Shown: positions 44,001 to 57,094, counted from the stretch's first letter. The stretch: DNA of 64,000 bases from Pomphorhynchus laevis (GCA_012934845.2 WNNJ02000950.1:1-64000); one strand, 5' to 3'. Translations and numbers: made by a program. The notes: generated by a model not told the origin, from the sequence alone.

Positions 44001-47000
44001 ATTATTAAGGATTATTCAATTGTAAGATTTTATATCTAAGGAAAACTTAGATATCTATAAGAACTTACAATTGAATAATCTTTGATAATGTGTGCCCACG
44101 TGCCACCGAAATATGTAATCTAAATTGTGAAATAAATAATAATGTATATTCGCCTTATTCACAATCTAATGTAGTAATGATAATAATATAATAATTCATA
44201 ATTAACTGACATTTTTTAAATTATTACTTGCTAATATGTGTGCTAGCACGTATTTCTACTAAGAAATATTTGTTCTAAGAAATTCACGAAATTTTCGAAA
44301 TAAGGGGAAACCTAAAAGCTCAAAATCCGCTAGTATCCAGGGCCGCCAACGGTCACCGGAGAATGCGTGATGGTGTATACTGTATTTCAATTTTGATTTA
44401 CATTTAAAATGGTGATCAGTATTTAAAATGGGTCAAAATTCATACACATGTGTGCTATATAATTTTACCGAAAATACTTCACCACAATACTCTGCAATTT
44501 CGATAACTTTAATTTCTGATTTTATCTGCACTTACCTTGCATTGTAATGTAATTTAGGATACAAAATTATCCATTAGTTAATTATTCCTTTTTGAATACA
44601 ATTTGTAATCAAAAAGTAAGATCTTTAATTACAGTCTGTACTACCGAAATGTTGAAACTCATTTATTCCTGGTTCCTTAAAATGTCTTTAAGTAATTGTT
44701 ATGGCATTTAACAGCTTACTGGTTTTATCCATTAAACCTTTTGGTGCTTTCTGTGCTAAAAATCATTGCTCTATTACTTTCAAATATCAGAGGTGTGGTC
44801 TGCTGACCTCTGTAATTTATAATATCACCTAAAACACTTCCTTGTGTACTCGCCTAAATTAGTAACAAACTGCTATTATAACGTATATGTTCCTTGCAAG
44901 AATATACAATAACTAACAAGCATGCTTAATTACGCCCTCCTAAAGATTAGTTACTTAAAAAGTCGGTGATCGCTGAATTACATAAGGTATACACTTTATG
45001 ATATACACGATTCAGTATTTCTATTAAAGGTAATCTACTATCTACATCAAGGATGGGTACCCTTGAGCCCTTTAGGTGCCATATTTTAATCTTGTTATGA
45101 CCGGAAGGGCCGGCCTTTTTTATAGAATGTAATAATTCAAAATATAATATATAAATATCAACATGTAAAAAATTATAAGAATGCCGGGTGATATATATAT
45201 GATATATAACAATAAAGAATATAGGAAGACTATTTTATAAAATGTAATAATTCAAAATATAATATATAAATATCAAGATGTAAAAATTATAAGAATGCCG
45301 GGTGATATATAACAATAAAGAATATAAAAACTGACTATATTTGTATATACATACCATAACCAACGTCATATAACTAAAACACAATTAGTCAATTTGTATA
45401 TATTAGCTTAAAATTCTAGCAGATAGCTAATGAAAATGCTCTGCTGGTCGGATCCGGCCGCCGTTTGCCCATATGTGATCTACATACAGGGATCGACAAA
45501 TACATGGCAGTTGGAACACTTTCTGTAGTAAATGCAGTCACACCAAAAGGGTTTGAAAACTGCGTTGTGTTTTGATGATGACCGCATTTTAGCCTTCTCA
45601 AAAAATTTATAAATTCAGTGTATATTCACCTACTTTGTGATTACTTTATTTAATTACTTATCAACACTGATTCAATAGCCCCGAAGGAGTTTATCCATGT
45701 TCATTTAATCAGTGATGTTCTAAAATCAGTGTTTTTCTATCAAGTTTACTGATCAATAATATGTTTACGATATTGGAACAAATTTATGTAATATATGCAC
45801 GATGAATATGTATATCAACTATTTTTTACATTACCTCATAAATTGTAATTTTCGATCGTGATGGTTTCAGGCGCTTACATCACTATAATTTTATGGCTTC
45901 TTTCACCATATGAGACTTCGTGTTTACCAGAATATAACACCGAGGATTCATAATAAAAAAGTGTTTTTTTTTTCATATTTGTGCATTCCCGCAATAACCT
46001 TTATCAATAAGTGTTCTGTATTTATAAATAAGGCGTTATTACGTATAATTCTATATCGATTAGATTTATTAATTAGTAATTAATCAAAATCCTGTTAATG
46101 TCGAAGTATTGATTGATAAAATAAAATCTATAACGAACGTTTCTTATGTTTGAATTTCATTTGTATTTCATTTAGATAACGTTACTTTGCATTTGGACGG
46201 AGTATTGTATCTTAAAGTAGTAGACCCTTATAAGGTAAGCCGTCAGATAATAGTTTAAGTTTGATCACATAATTGATTATTATAACAAAAAAGAAACAAA
46301 TTGTTTGGATATAAAAATACAAGAAATATATTACATTCATACAAATCGTTATAGTATAGTTGTCGAATAATAAAACAGATATCACCTTGAAGAATATTCA
46401 ATTTATAAATATTCAAAATATTAAAATTAATATTCAATTTATCACATTGCATATTGTTTTAAACGATGTTTTAAACGATGATTTTGTTTTATTTTTTAAT
46501 TAAAAAGGAAGCATTTACAAAAATTTATAAAAGAAGGTGAAAAAGACTCTAACATCTGCACTGAACATTACGGGTTGTATATTTCCAAGACGAGACGCCA
46601 GTTAGCTTGCTAGAAGTATTAACTCAGCAAAGATATTCGAAAAAATGTGAAAATTGAAATGTTCCTTGCTGTTAAAAAACGATTTATTTTTACTTGGCAA
46701 AAATGAAAGGCCGGCGCAGGCTTACATCACCACAACAACAACAAAATCTAAATCATATGTCCAGGAGGTGGGTACGGAGGCGGCATTTGAATGTAATAAA
46801 GGTGAGAGCGCGGCGGACGTCGAGAGGGAGTTGATTCTAGGCGAGTGGGGCGACGACGAGGAAGGATCGGACACCGTAGTTGTTAAAGTAATTGGGAACG
46901 TAGAGTAAAATAGAATGACAGGAACGCAGCGATGGAGAGGTGGGGCGTGTGTCGTCTAAAAAAAGAAAGTTGATGAACGATTGGGAGCCGAGAGCGATGA

Positions 47001-50000
47001 GACGAAAAGTTACGAGAAGGCGTAGTTGGATGCGGATGTGAATGTTGGGCCAGGAGAGTTGCGCAATATAATTGGATATGTGGTCAAAGCGACGGAGACG
47101 TAGGAGCATTCAAACGACGGAGTTGATGATGCGTTGAAGGGGTAGGATGATGGATTTTGAAGAATTGGCGAAAAGGCTGAGGCATTAATTAATTTTAGAA
47201 AAAAAGTGATGAAATAAGATACATACAGGAACGGAAGTCGATAGGGGCGGATACGGTGATTTAAGTTATTGTTATTCACAGTAACTTAAATATCGTTAAT
47301 CATTTAACTTAATTTAAATGATTTTAAATTGCGATTTTGACTTTTACATCAAAATTTTTGTTTTTTAATAACGCTTTTGTAGATTCGAGCAAATTAAAAA
47401 TCATTTCAAAAGCATTTATTTCTTTTGATGTTATGGACACTGGATAACATGTAAATTTTATAAAGATATTTAGGTGAATTTATAAATTTATAAATCTGTA
47501 TATATAAATTTTATAAATACACTTTAGTGCTTCTCAATCATTTCATAAAATAAATTGAAAACCTATACATTTAAGCCATGTAAAAGATGATCATTTTATT
47601 TTAACATCAACTATGATTTGCACATATGTTAGATATTGTTGTGTGAGTATATTTCGCTTTATATATAAAAAATTATCGACAGAACAAACAAATTAGTTTC
47701 CTAATTAGTTCAAAAATCAATATAATAAATTTATAGCCAAAACGATTTAATTAGTCATTAAGCAGAATATAAAATATATTATTAATGATCTAATGTTTCT
47801 TATTTTTTACTATTCCAATTATTATAAACAACAAACAATAATGTGTTCTGAAACTATTTATATTAAAATGTTATTGCACCACACTGAATATGATTTCGAC
47901 GCTTGGATTTCGGTGGTCGTAAACAAGCAGAAACGGCTCGGACAAGTTCATAACCTTGTTTTATTTTAAGAAAAGTGAGGGCGTCTCCATTGTTGGCATT
48001 GTGTAGACTAGAATTTCCTACATATTTCGTTGCTACGATCTTTAATACTATAATTGCCTCCTTTCCCACACCACGAGAAATTGAAAATACCAGAGGGACA
48101 AACGTAACCCGTTCGATTTTCTCCATTCTTTCATTGTATTTTGAGCTTCTTAATTAAGTTTCTTGATTATAATTAATAAGCCATTATAGATCATTAAAGA
48201 TTATTAATTATTATATTAAATGATAGTCTAAAGATTATTCTATAACGTTTAAATCTTTAAAAAAGTCTAAATTTAATATGTTATATGATTAATATAAAAT
48301 ATAAAAGTAATTTTATATTACTTTTATATTTATATCCAATTTTTTATTATTTTGAATTTTGGAGCGGGATCAATTGAACACAAATTTATTTTTATATTTT
48401 TTCTAGCTGCTACTACTAGCATCATTTGAATCAAAACATTCTGTTTTGAAGAAAAAGCGTTCAAAAACTTCCAAAAGCAAAAGGTTTTTCCTGATAGTTT
48501 TTTTACGAAAGGAAATACCAAAATTACATAGTATTTTGTAAAAGAAACCTAAATAGGATAATAAAGAGTTTTTTTTTAATTTCGTGTTTTGACTGTGATG
48601 AAATATAAATTTTGGTCAAAGAGGTCAATTTATAGATACTAGAATGAAGTAACATTAATGCACACTTAAAAAGGGCTACATATCCCCTTATTGTTGATCC
48701 AAGTATACGTTTAAATCACATAAATGATTATAATAACATCGTTGTTTTATCAAAAGAAACAAATTGTTAGGATCGAAAAGTAGTAGAAACGTATGACATT
48801 TGTAAAAGTCGTAATAATATTATGTCGGATAATAAAGCACAAATCACATTGAATATTTTGTAGGGATATTGTAAACGATGACTTTGTTTTTCATTCCGTG
48901 TTTTTATTTTTTAAGTTTTGATTTTATTAAATTTATATCTTATTTCGTTTATTTTCTTGTTTCTGCCCTCCAAAGTTCCGATTTTACACACAGGATCATT
49001 TGATCATTTGATTAAATGATGTGACATTTGAGTACCGACATCGGTGTGTGATGCATTATATATTACCAAGCGCATTTTTAATGAATATAGTGTTTGTAAT
49101 AAAATAATTTATTTTTTTCGATGTAACTAACAGAATCATCGATATAATTATCGAAATATTAATAAGCTAATGATATTGTAATAGCTTCTGCTACTTTCGT
49201 ATTGACAACAGCGAAAGCTCTTGAAATATTGGATTAAGTATTTTATATTTATTAATATTCTCCAGCTGACCTTTAATCCTAATTCTAATAAATCATATAT
49301 TTTTATTAATCAGTTTATAGAAATTGAATTTTAAAAAGTTCTAACCTTATATTGATCTAAGTTATAGAAAGCATCAAGATTGAAATGAAAATATCTAAAT
49401 TTATATTTAAGGCAAAATATGTAGACTCAGTTAATTGATCTGATATCTAATTATTTAAATATCGGACTAAGCCTATCTTTTTTATTTGTAATAAATATAT
49501 TTTGATTAATTCAATTAAATCGAGAGTAATATAAAAATGGGAAGTGGAATATTTCATCGATATAAGATAGCAATATGTGCAAATATTTCTTCGCTGCTGA
49601 TAATTATATAAAGGATCATACTAAGTCTGTCTTTTTTCGTAATAAATCTCTATCTTCTTGATTCCCATTATTCAATTAAATCAAGAGTAGCAGATGCGCA
49701 GGGAAACAAATTGTAAAAAACGTGTTTTTATAGTAAAATTACGAGATTAAAATATCCATATTCGTAAAAATTGGAAATTGTTTAGAAATCACGAAGCTAT
49801 TTATTTATACAAATTCAATGCTCTATTGGAATTATCGACACTATATAATTTTACACATGCATTATATGTTTCATAACGAGCTAAATCTTTACATAAAAGC
49901 TTCATATACCCAATTTTTTAAATATAGGCAAGCTATGGTGTAGAAGATCCAGAGTTTGCAGTAACGCAACTAGCTCAAACGACAATGCGATCTGAGATTG

Positions 50001-52154
50001 GAAAAATCAGCTTGGATAATGTCTTTAGAGAAAGGGATAGTCTCAATATTGCTATTGTCGGTGAGAATTTTATACACATGTGACTTTTGCTCATTGAAAA
50101 GTATTCTGTTAACTGTGTAGTAATGCTATCAAATTTATATCCTACTATAGACTATGAATATTTTAATCTTTGCTACTGATTTTATGACTGCTTGTCACGG
50201 CACTAGTCGATATTTTTCTAAATAATTAATTATATGCAAATAAGCATACTGTGAAGTTTCATCATTGTAATCAAATTTGTGCAAAATGTAAAATTGTGTT
50301 TTGCTTTTATATGTTTTCGTTAAAATATAATGTTTATTTTTCTTATATTAATTCAATATATGTATTGATGATGTCTATCGTGGATCATTAATAACGTTAA
50401 ATCATAAATAATATCACAGTAATCTAATTACCCTAATGTTGGGCGTGTTATGTGAATTATTAAAAATTCAATTAAAATCTATAACCCACAGTAAAATGAT
50501 ATTTAAATTAATACTACTCTATCTTTCCAAACGAATTTTTAAATAACTTTTCAATAGTTTTCTAAAAATAAAAAATGTTATTATTAAATGTTATTCGATA
50601 TATTTTAAATATTAAAAATTCGTATTTTCATTTTTCCCATTTGAATTTTAATTCATTTAGTATTTTTTAACAAATATGGCTGTATATTTGAACAAACATA
50701 TTTTCGGTATATAAATAATAATATTTAATGATTACTGATCATTGATTACTTGGATATTCCTGACTGAAGAAAATATTAATTATATTTTTAATATCAAATA
50801 TTTGAATAAATTCATTAAATATTTATTAACAAATATTAATAATATTCTTAATATTATAAAAGTATTATTATTTAATTAAATCAATTATTCTTAATAATAA
50901 ATCATTTAAAGTGCATATGTACTTTACATCTAGCTACACATTCTTAATTATCGCGAAAATTAAGAATGTGATAATTATATCAATTATTATAACATTCTTT
51001 TCATAGATTATTGTGATCATAATCGATTAGTATAAAAATCGAATTTGTTTATAATTCGGTAATTGTAAATATATAATATTACATTAAATATAATATTAAT
51101 ATTTTACAATATTTTCGTTAATTTTATAAAAGCATTTTATAGCATTCATATAATATTAAATTAATATAATTTATTGTGTGGCAGTTAATGCAGCTAAAAT
51201 GCAAACACTTATACTTTTAAATAATAAATAAATTATAAAATAATAATAAATTAAATACAACTTAAAGATACAATAGGATATTGTCTTCAGAGTATACACT
51301 AAATAAAACTTTATTTTATAAATTGCTCGCCTAATTAGGACAAGTCCTAATTAGGAAAACTTGTAAAAACCACAATTGACTTATTTGACTAATCAATTTT
51401 TAATGTTGACATCTTATTGTATAATTAACAATCAAATTCGACTTTTCTATGTACATTTGTAATTTAGGGGCTATTAACAAGGCAAGTAATGCATGGGGTA
51501 TATCGTGTATGCGTTATGAGATTAGAGATATAAAACTACCTCAACGTGTACACGAAGCTATGATTATGCAAGTGGAGGCCGAAAGAAAGAAAAGAGCTGC
51601 AATTTTGGAATCTGAGGGAGTTAGAGAAAGTGCCATCAATACGGCTGAAGGTAGAAAGTCAGCTACTATTTTAAACAGCGAGGCTATAAAAATGGATCAA
51701 ATTAATAAGGCCACTGGTTAGTATGTTAGAATTTTTAAGCATTAAATTCTCTAGCTAAAAGTTTTGTATTTTGCGATATGTTTGTGAATGCAACCCCGCT
51801 TTTTTAAAGCCTTTAATATAATTGACGATTTTAGATACTCGTGTGATTAAGCGATTTATTTTTTGACGTAGAATATATATATAACCTCCATCCCATCTAC
51901 ATGTACAATGATTTTTTTTTCTTTACCAAAGTCGATTTCTTAATCGAGTTATACGCTCATGTCAATTACCCATTTACGTTGATAATTCGGATCAGCATTA
52001 TAATGATACCCAAATTGTGTGTATGTAAATTGTTAGCTAATGTAATGTTTTAAGCATGCAGTCTGGTAACTTGACATTTATATACCAATATTAGCAGAAA
52101 TTAATATTGTGATGTAAACAATAAATGTTACGAACGATCCTTTGAAATAGTCTT

Positions 52155-52210
<56 letters not shown>

Positions 52211-55200
52211 TTGATAAAGCTAATAAAAAGCGAAACGTCGTATTAATTTCTTCGTTAAGACTGGTTTACTTTAATTATATATATTAAACGTATTCACATG
52301 ATGGATCCCAGTCATCAGTTACATTCAGAACCTACATTATATATATATATATATATATATGCTTGTTACTATCACAACCTCCTCCGAAGCAAGAATATGC
52401 ACATTTTAGCGAAACCTCATTCCTAAATATAAATGGGCATGTATTTGTAATATATATATTAATAAATTAATGCTTATTAATGTTTTAATAAATCGAATCC
52501 CAATATTCTCGAGCTATTTTTTCACATAATGAAAAAATAGTAATGTTATTAAGTAATGTCTTACTTTTTTGAATATAACAGTAAGACATATAGTGAAATA
52601 TAGGAATTACAATCCAATAAGTTCCTTAAAGAACACTTACGTTCTAAAACGCACTTACGGCTATTACTAATGAATAAGTGGCTATGCCTGATTGGCAATA
52701 AACTAATTATAATTTTAAAAAGGTTATAGCCGGAACCTAAAGTATAGTTTTAATATTTCCTTAATATATAATCCATCTTTATTACGGATTTTGAATTTAA
52801 TAATGTTTATACAATAATATAACATATATTACTAATTAAAAATATCCATTTTTATTCTTTATAGTTTTGTAAATTTAGAAACGAAGAAATTGAGTGAGTA
52901 AAATGTTTTATTCCAAAAAGGTCACAATATTTCTATAGCTCCTGCTATAATCTTCAGAAAATTACAAACTATTTATAAATGAACAGTTTGTAATTTCTTA
53001 AAAATATATCTATATCTAACGCACTGTATAAACTGGTATGTACCAAATTCAACCATGTAATAACCAACCCACCGTGAGATTATAATGTAATCATTATCTT
53101 GTGAAATTACACTTGCAAACACGTTCAATATTTTTATATTTGGAAACGATGTATTGTATTAAACAAATTAGTTCGTTAAAAGTATATATAAAATAATAGT
53201 CGAAAACAATTGGGCTGCGTTAAAATGTGTAATTCCAATAAAACAATTTACGTTCTTATGTTCAATTTACGTTCACATGTACAGTCATCAAACTAGGCAT
53301 CGCACTCATACATTTTACAATGTATTCTTTTTAAAAGGACGACACCTGAGAAAAGACACCCAAGGTTTCTTAAGTACCTTGTTTTAAGATTATCGTGCGC
53401 CGTGATTGAGACCACAGGCGTGGCGGACACTGAGTGACTCGATCACAAAGTGTCGCGTTGGTGTATGCTTGTGGTACATGAAGCTAGTTAAATCTCTCTA
53501 GATTCTTAGTTCCTTATGATCCCCCGTCCGATCAGAAGACAGATATCATACACAGGCTAATACAGAAGAAAAAGTTCTCTTTGCCACTAATCTTTCGAGC
53601 TATCTTTCTCTGTTTTCTCATTTATCACGAGAAAATAGTAAGTTATTAAGAAAATCATTTATTTTTATATATTACATTTTTCTAAAAAGTATTCTGTAAA
53701 ACTGTATCACCCAAAATTATATGTGTATATGATTTTGTCACCCAAAATCATGTATATTCTTCAGTGACCTTCACTTCTTTAAAATAATAAATCAATGTTT
53801 AATAAAAATATAATATTTTCCTCTAATTTCTAAATTAGAGGAAAATCTGGTGTAATAATATGTGGATTTTATATATAAAAATAATGTATTTAGTAATTTG
53901 AAATGAATTCTAAACAATAATGTGTGATGTGGGATGGAATTTCTGTGCTTGTTCTTAATTTTACTTATTTCTTTATAGGCGAAGCTGAAGCTATAATTGC
54001 CAGGGCACAAGCAACAACAGAAGCACTGCATAGAATATCGAAGGCACTCTCAGAAGAGGTATTATAGAAACGAGTAGTTTTTTCAAGAAAAAATCATGTC
54101 TTGTTTGTATTTCAAAGAATGGAAAAGGCGCGGCCGCTTTAAGTGTAGCCGAACAGTACGTGAAAGCGTTTGGACAGATTGCAAAGACATCTAACACCGT
54201 ACTTCTTCCAACTGACACCGGTAACATCAGCAGTATGGTTTCCCAAGTGAGTTAAAAGTAATCATTTGTTATGCATTTTGTTGCTACCTAATCAAAATGA
54301 AATTCATTATGTGCATAGACGAATATCATGTCCTTAAAACACTGTTTTAATTTATGGATTAATGCTAGCAGACCAACTAATTTAGTTTCTATTTAACGAT
54401 ACAAATTATAATGTATACATTTGTCTGTGGATACATCTATTGTATTAATTAATTTATTGTTTGATTCTGTGAATTATGTTATTTAATAAAATAAATTGAG
54501 TGGCGAGTAGTATTATCAAAATTTCAATGAAACTGTGCATCTACACGGAATATCAAATTCAAAATCGATCCAGAAACCGTCTTACGTTTTCCTACTAATG
54601 CAGATATAAACTGAAATTATAGATCAATTTTGTAAAATGAAATGCTAAAATAGTCTTTTGTAATGTTTAAATCACAAATTCGATATTGAATTTTATTGAC
54701 ATAAAACGACATATGGTCTAATATTTTGTCCGTAAATGATTACATTCGATTATAAATCAGCTAAAAAAGGAAAGCGCGACAAATGAAACAGCAAAAATAT
54801 GGTCTGTAAAGATATTTTTTCAACGAAATTTAATTTATAATTTTTATTTTTCCATATTCTAAGACAACTAATATGTTTTGTTTAAAAATGACGTTAATTA
54901 GCTTCATTATTTATTTTGTTCGATTTAAAGAACATCATTTCTAAATTTTGTAGGAGTAACAATAATTACTCGACATTTGCAATTTTGGACAGTATCAACG
55001 AACATAAACGAACATTTCGTTTATATTTTTTCGTTTTTTTTTTCGAACATATCAACGAACATTTCGCTAATGGCTGCTAGCTGCACTATAAGAAAAAAAA
55101 GAGTATATTTTGTTCGTTTAAATTGTGCGTTTTGTGTCTGATGATGTAGGTAGCAGCTAGCCAACGAAGAATAAATTTGTGTTTGTTGATCATGCTGCAA

Positions 55201-56141
55201 AATTCCACATTTAAAAAATGGATTACGATCACTTATTTTTTATTACTAGATAATTATGCATAATAATTTGCCGCTTCGAAACACCATTCAACATTTACTT
55301 TTAAGTTCATTTATTTAATAAATTGCTTTGTACTTAGAACACTTGAATATGTAAAAATCGCATATTCAAGTATTATATGTATATATTTGGACACACAAAC
55401 AATTATCGATATGCAATATTTTCAAACGACTAATATAATTTGATTCAAACGCTGTATGGGGTGAACGATATAAATGTGTTGTTTGCTACTATCCGCATTT
55501 AACACTTTTTGATTAAATATCTGAACAAATTAGATCACTTAACTGAGCCTGTGTATTTTGCGGCGCTTGACACTAATTTAAAAGCGAAAATTTGTCTTAA
55601 TCTTAAGATTATCTATAATTCTGATTTTTTAAACCCAATAATTTTATGAAACGATGCATAGAAAGCACATATTGTATAAGGATTGGAAGTCATCAGTATG
55701 AACTGCTATGTTATCAGGTTCAATACTAGATTTAATAATAATAATCTAGTATTGCATTTGTTTGTAAGAACAAGTGTGCGATATTAATTGCCAGAAATAT
55801 TATTCAGTCGTAATTCCGAGCTTAATCTGGTCTGTATAACCAGTGCTTGTTGCTGATTATATGTTGTACACTTTTCAAATTGATTTTGTATCTTCTAATT
55901 TTATGTAGGCGTTTGCAATTTATAAATCGGTTGATAAAACGACAAATCAAACGATGGATTCTATCGAACATAGCCCCTCAATGAATGTTGATCCACCAAC
56001 AAGGGATGCTCCCTCATCCCCCGACGTCAAGAATGTAAGCAACGTTTGAGCATCAACAACCGAAATACCTTAAAATGCATTTTATTTTTTCTCCTATTTA
56101 AGGACAGTTCATTACCGGAAATAAAGAAGACTGACAACTGA
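40864..56141 (+). CDS. STOML2: STOML2, mitochondrial stomatin-like protein 2 (nine exons)
   Basis: STOML2 is an SPFH/band-7 scaffold of the mitochondrial inner membrane. It binds cardiolipin and prohibitins and stabilises respiratory complexes and OMA1/PARL-type proteases. Exons: 40864-41022, 41082-41181, 46176-46234, 49928-50060, 51468-51716, 53979-54058, 54118-54246, 55909-56034, 56103-56141. Together they give 357 codons plus stop, the family's usual length. All junctions are GT-AG and in phase. The order of blocks is a basic presequence-like start, VPQQEAWVIERMGKF, LDGVLYLKVVDPYK, YGVEDPEFAVTQLAQTTMRS, a coiled coil rich in A/E/K (VEAERKKRAAILESEG), and a C-terminal block with VAEQYVKAFGQIAKTSNTVLLP. 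The tail is divergent and short. The first exon follows a 3' splice site, so an upstream exon probably supplies the start. An in-frame ATG at 40894 is the alternative. The large introns are loaded with transposon remains. Confidence 0.93.
41082..41181 (+). CDS. STOML2: STOML2 exon b
   Basis: Follows a 59-bp intron ending TTTTTTCCAG. Encodes GLNFLLPIVDTVKYVQSMKE and IAIEVPQQSAITK; ends in phase 1 before GTATAA. Two extra, broken copies lie upstream. Confidence 0.92.
42570..42760. repeat. Dispersed repeat (copy 2) with 12-bp hairpin
   Basis: Same family as 6110-6300. It holds GGGGCCGAAAC followed by ATGTTGGTCGAG and its perfect inverse CTCGACCAACAT around a 9-base loop. Confidence 0.6.
42788..42830 (+). 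ncRNA. Hammerhead-like core in STOML2 intron
   Basis: CTGATGA (42790-42796), stem II GATAGC-AGTT-GGCTATC, then AAAA where GAAA is expected. It lies about 130 bp before a PLE RT scrap, so it is probably that element's ribozyme. Confidence 0.5.
42940..43130 (+). mobile_element. Neptune-like PLE reverse-transcriptase scrap
   Basis: Reads GVPMGGNSSPIIADLFLNFI, then YMLRYIDDVYLTL. The G.PMG.N..P..ADLFL and R.IDD boxes are typical of the Neptune-like PLE branch, different from the PLEs at 23-29 kb. Fossil. Confidence 0.75.
43188..44155. repeat. Inverted-repeat element holding a LINE relic
   Basis: About 60 bp at 43188-43255 (TTATTTATTTCACAATTTATA, TTTCGGTACCACG) returns inverted at 44083-44155. 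Inside are a LINE relic and a second short inverted repeat (GGATTATTCAATTGTAAG at 44008 against CTTACAATTGAATAATC at 44064). Confidence 0.65.
43250..43900 (-). mobile_element. RTE-like LINE 3' relic
   Basis: Minus frames read INAAWMKLRSITVFFCDPKI, then KSKIYKTVIRPVALYGAEC, then METKMFRWTAGKILKD and EKLREKRLQWYGHIIRANEH. These are the RT C-terminal blocks common to RTE-like LINEs. At least two frame breaks. Confidence 0.8.
45119..45335. repeat. Tandem duplication of about 110 bp
   Basis: The block TAATAATTCAAAATATAATA ... AAGAATGCCGGGTGATATAT occurs twice in a row (from about 45128 and about 45246), differing by a few bases and a short TA expansion. Confidence 0.85.
46176..46234 (+). CDS. STOML2: STOML2 exon c
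   Basis: 59 bp between TTCATTTAG and GTAAGC. Reads DNVTLHLDGVLYLKVVDPYK with the base carried from exon b. Confidence 0.92.
46260..46490 (+). mobile_element. PLE endonuclease end, scrap
   Basis: Reads KETNCLDIKIQEIYYIHTNR, matching KETNCLNIKILEAYYIHKN of the PLE at 28.8 kb. Fossil. Confidence 0.7.
46694..47280 (-). mobile_element. CR1-like LINE 3' end, minus strand
   Basis: Minus frames read FFLKLINASAFSPILQ, then RLRRFDHISNYIAQLSWPNI and YGVRSFLVVAPLA, the C-terminal blocks of a CR1-like RT. The 3' end at 46694-46730 carries the shared terminal module (TTGGCAAAAATG, GGCTTACATCAC). Frames are split by a few breaks. The region is richer in G+C than its surroundings. Confidence 0.75.
47863..48126 (-). 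mobile_element. Retroelement C-terminal domain scrap
   Basis: 87 residues reading EKIERVTFVPLVFSISRGVG, KEAIIVLKIVATK and ELVRAVSACLRPPKSKRR. This resembles the 'F.PLVFS..GG.G.EA......L' tail found after RT in some animal retroelements. The exact family is unclear. Confidence 0.55.
48540..48885 (+). mobile_element. PLE endonuclease end, scrap
   Basis: Stretches such as ATCAAATTTTGG..., KETNC and NIMSDNKAQITLNIL match the C-terminus of the GIY-YIG region at 28.6-28.9 kb. Fossil. A weak hammerhead-like stretch follows near 49204-49240. Confidence 0.65.
49928..50060 (+). CDS. STOML2: STOML2 exon d
   Basis: Reads ASYGVEDPEFAVTQLAQTTM, then RSEIGKISLDNVFRERDSLN. Donor GTGAGA. Core of the band-7 domain. 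Confidence 0.92.
51468..51716 (+). CDS. STOML2: STOML2 exon e
   Basis: Largest exon. Reads AINKASNAWGISCMRYEI, then PQRVHEAMIMQVEAERKKRA and the alanine/glutamate coiled coil. Donor GTTAGT. The residue across the d/e junction is Gly, where human has Asp (VDAIN). Confidence 0.92.
52160..52203. repeat. TA microsatellite
   Basis: Long alternating TA; a second shorter one lies at 52336-52363. Confidence 0.9.
52921..52958 (-). ncRNA. Hammerhead-like core in STOML2 intron
   Basis: On the minus strand: CUGAAGA, stem II UAUAGC-AGGA-GCUAUA, then GAAAUAUUG. Same plan as the 12.2 kb cores. Stem III is weak. Confidence 0.5.
53979..54058 (+). CDS. STOML2: STOML2 exon f
   Basis: Reads GEAEAIIARAQATTEALHRI, then SKALSEE. 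Followed by another 59-bp intron. Confidence 0.9.
54118..54246 (+). CDS. STOML2: STOML2 exon g
   Basis: Reads NGKGAAALSVAEQYVKAF, then GQIAKTSNTVLLPTDTGN and MVSQ. Donor GTGAGT. Confidence 0.92.
55660..55750. repeat. Dispersed repeat, truncated (copy 3)
   Basis: GGAAGTCATCAGTATGAACT and GCTATGTTATCAGGTTC match the first part of 42570-42760. It is followed by a small palindrome (CAATACTAGATT against AATCTAGTATTG). Confidence 0.6.
55909..56034 (+). CDS. STOML2: STOML2 exon h
   Basis: Acceptor TTTTATGTAG. Reads AFAIYKSVDKTTNQTMDS, then a Pro/Ser-rich tail (DPPTRDAPSSPDVKN). Donor GTAAGC. Confidence 0.85.
56103..56141 (+). CDS. STOML2: STOML2 terminal exon
   Basis: Twelve codons, DSSLPEIKKTDN, then TGA; preceded by a polypyrimidine tract and TATTTAAG. 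Confidence 0.8.
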   Translation, partial: DSSLPEIKKTDN

Positions 56142-56990
56142 AATATTGACATTATTCTTGTTTTTTTCACACATAAAGAATATGTACACTAATAATTTAT
56201 TCTTGTTTCTCCAATACTAATTTAATACTAATTTTGTATGTTGAATTAAGTCAACTTTTTTATGCCTTCATAGTCTTATTATAATTGGGTAGTCCACAGT
56301 ATAGTAGTTATACGAGGTGGAATAATTTTATGATATACAAACAATTTTTACATGCTAAATTTTTTATGCATATTATCTCAAACTGTATGTAGCGCACGTT
56401 CTCTCATTCAAAATGTGGCAGTGATGCACCAACGTCTTTGCAGCTTCAAAGCTGTAAATGCAAAATAATCTTTAAAAATTAAGAAATTCACAATATGTTT
56501 GCATTCCCGAGTTGATCAATTTTCCAGGTGGGGACAGTTGGCATTTAATCAGGAAGATAGATTCTTAATACTGACAATCATACGAGTACTGATTATACCG
56601 AAATAGACCATATCAGTTCCTTTTGCAGAAATATCTGAACATGTTTGAACAGTTAAAAGTGAGCAGTCTCCGGCATGCAGTTTTATCCTGACAGACTTAA
56701 ATAAGAGGATAGAAGCTGTGAATCGTAGTGGAAAAGCAGTAACGATGTCCTACATCTGTGGCCAGTAGCACTCTGACTTTCAACTATAGAAATATTTCTT
56801 GTCTGAAATAAATATTTTACAGGCAATAGAATATTTTAACAGTTTGATCTTATGTAAATTTACAATTTCGTCAAGAGTATATTTACTCCTGAAGATTATA
56901 ATGTTTGAGGTAAATACAATTTATATAGGCTTATTTCTTAGTTTATTACTATATACCATTAAATATTAACGTAAAGTGATTGAATACAAT
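56142..56990. other. STOML2 3' flank, no gene seen
   Basis: The 3' UTR must lie here. Several A/T-rich stretches could serve as poly(A) signal, but none is decisive. Confidence 0.5.
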
Positions 56991-57094
56991 GCACCGTTTA
57001 TTTTTTAATAATGACGATATTTACAATAAATATCTTCTAATCTCAAATGATGATACCATTCCGCGTTAATTTTTTAGTAATCATATAAGCCCGA

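Noticed and set aside
46654-46908. 84-codon + strand frame rich in Gly/Glu
   Set aside because: It is the reverse strand of a CR1-like LINE 3' end whose minus frames match RT C-terminal blocks.
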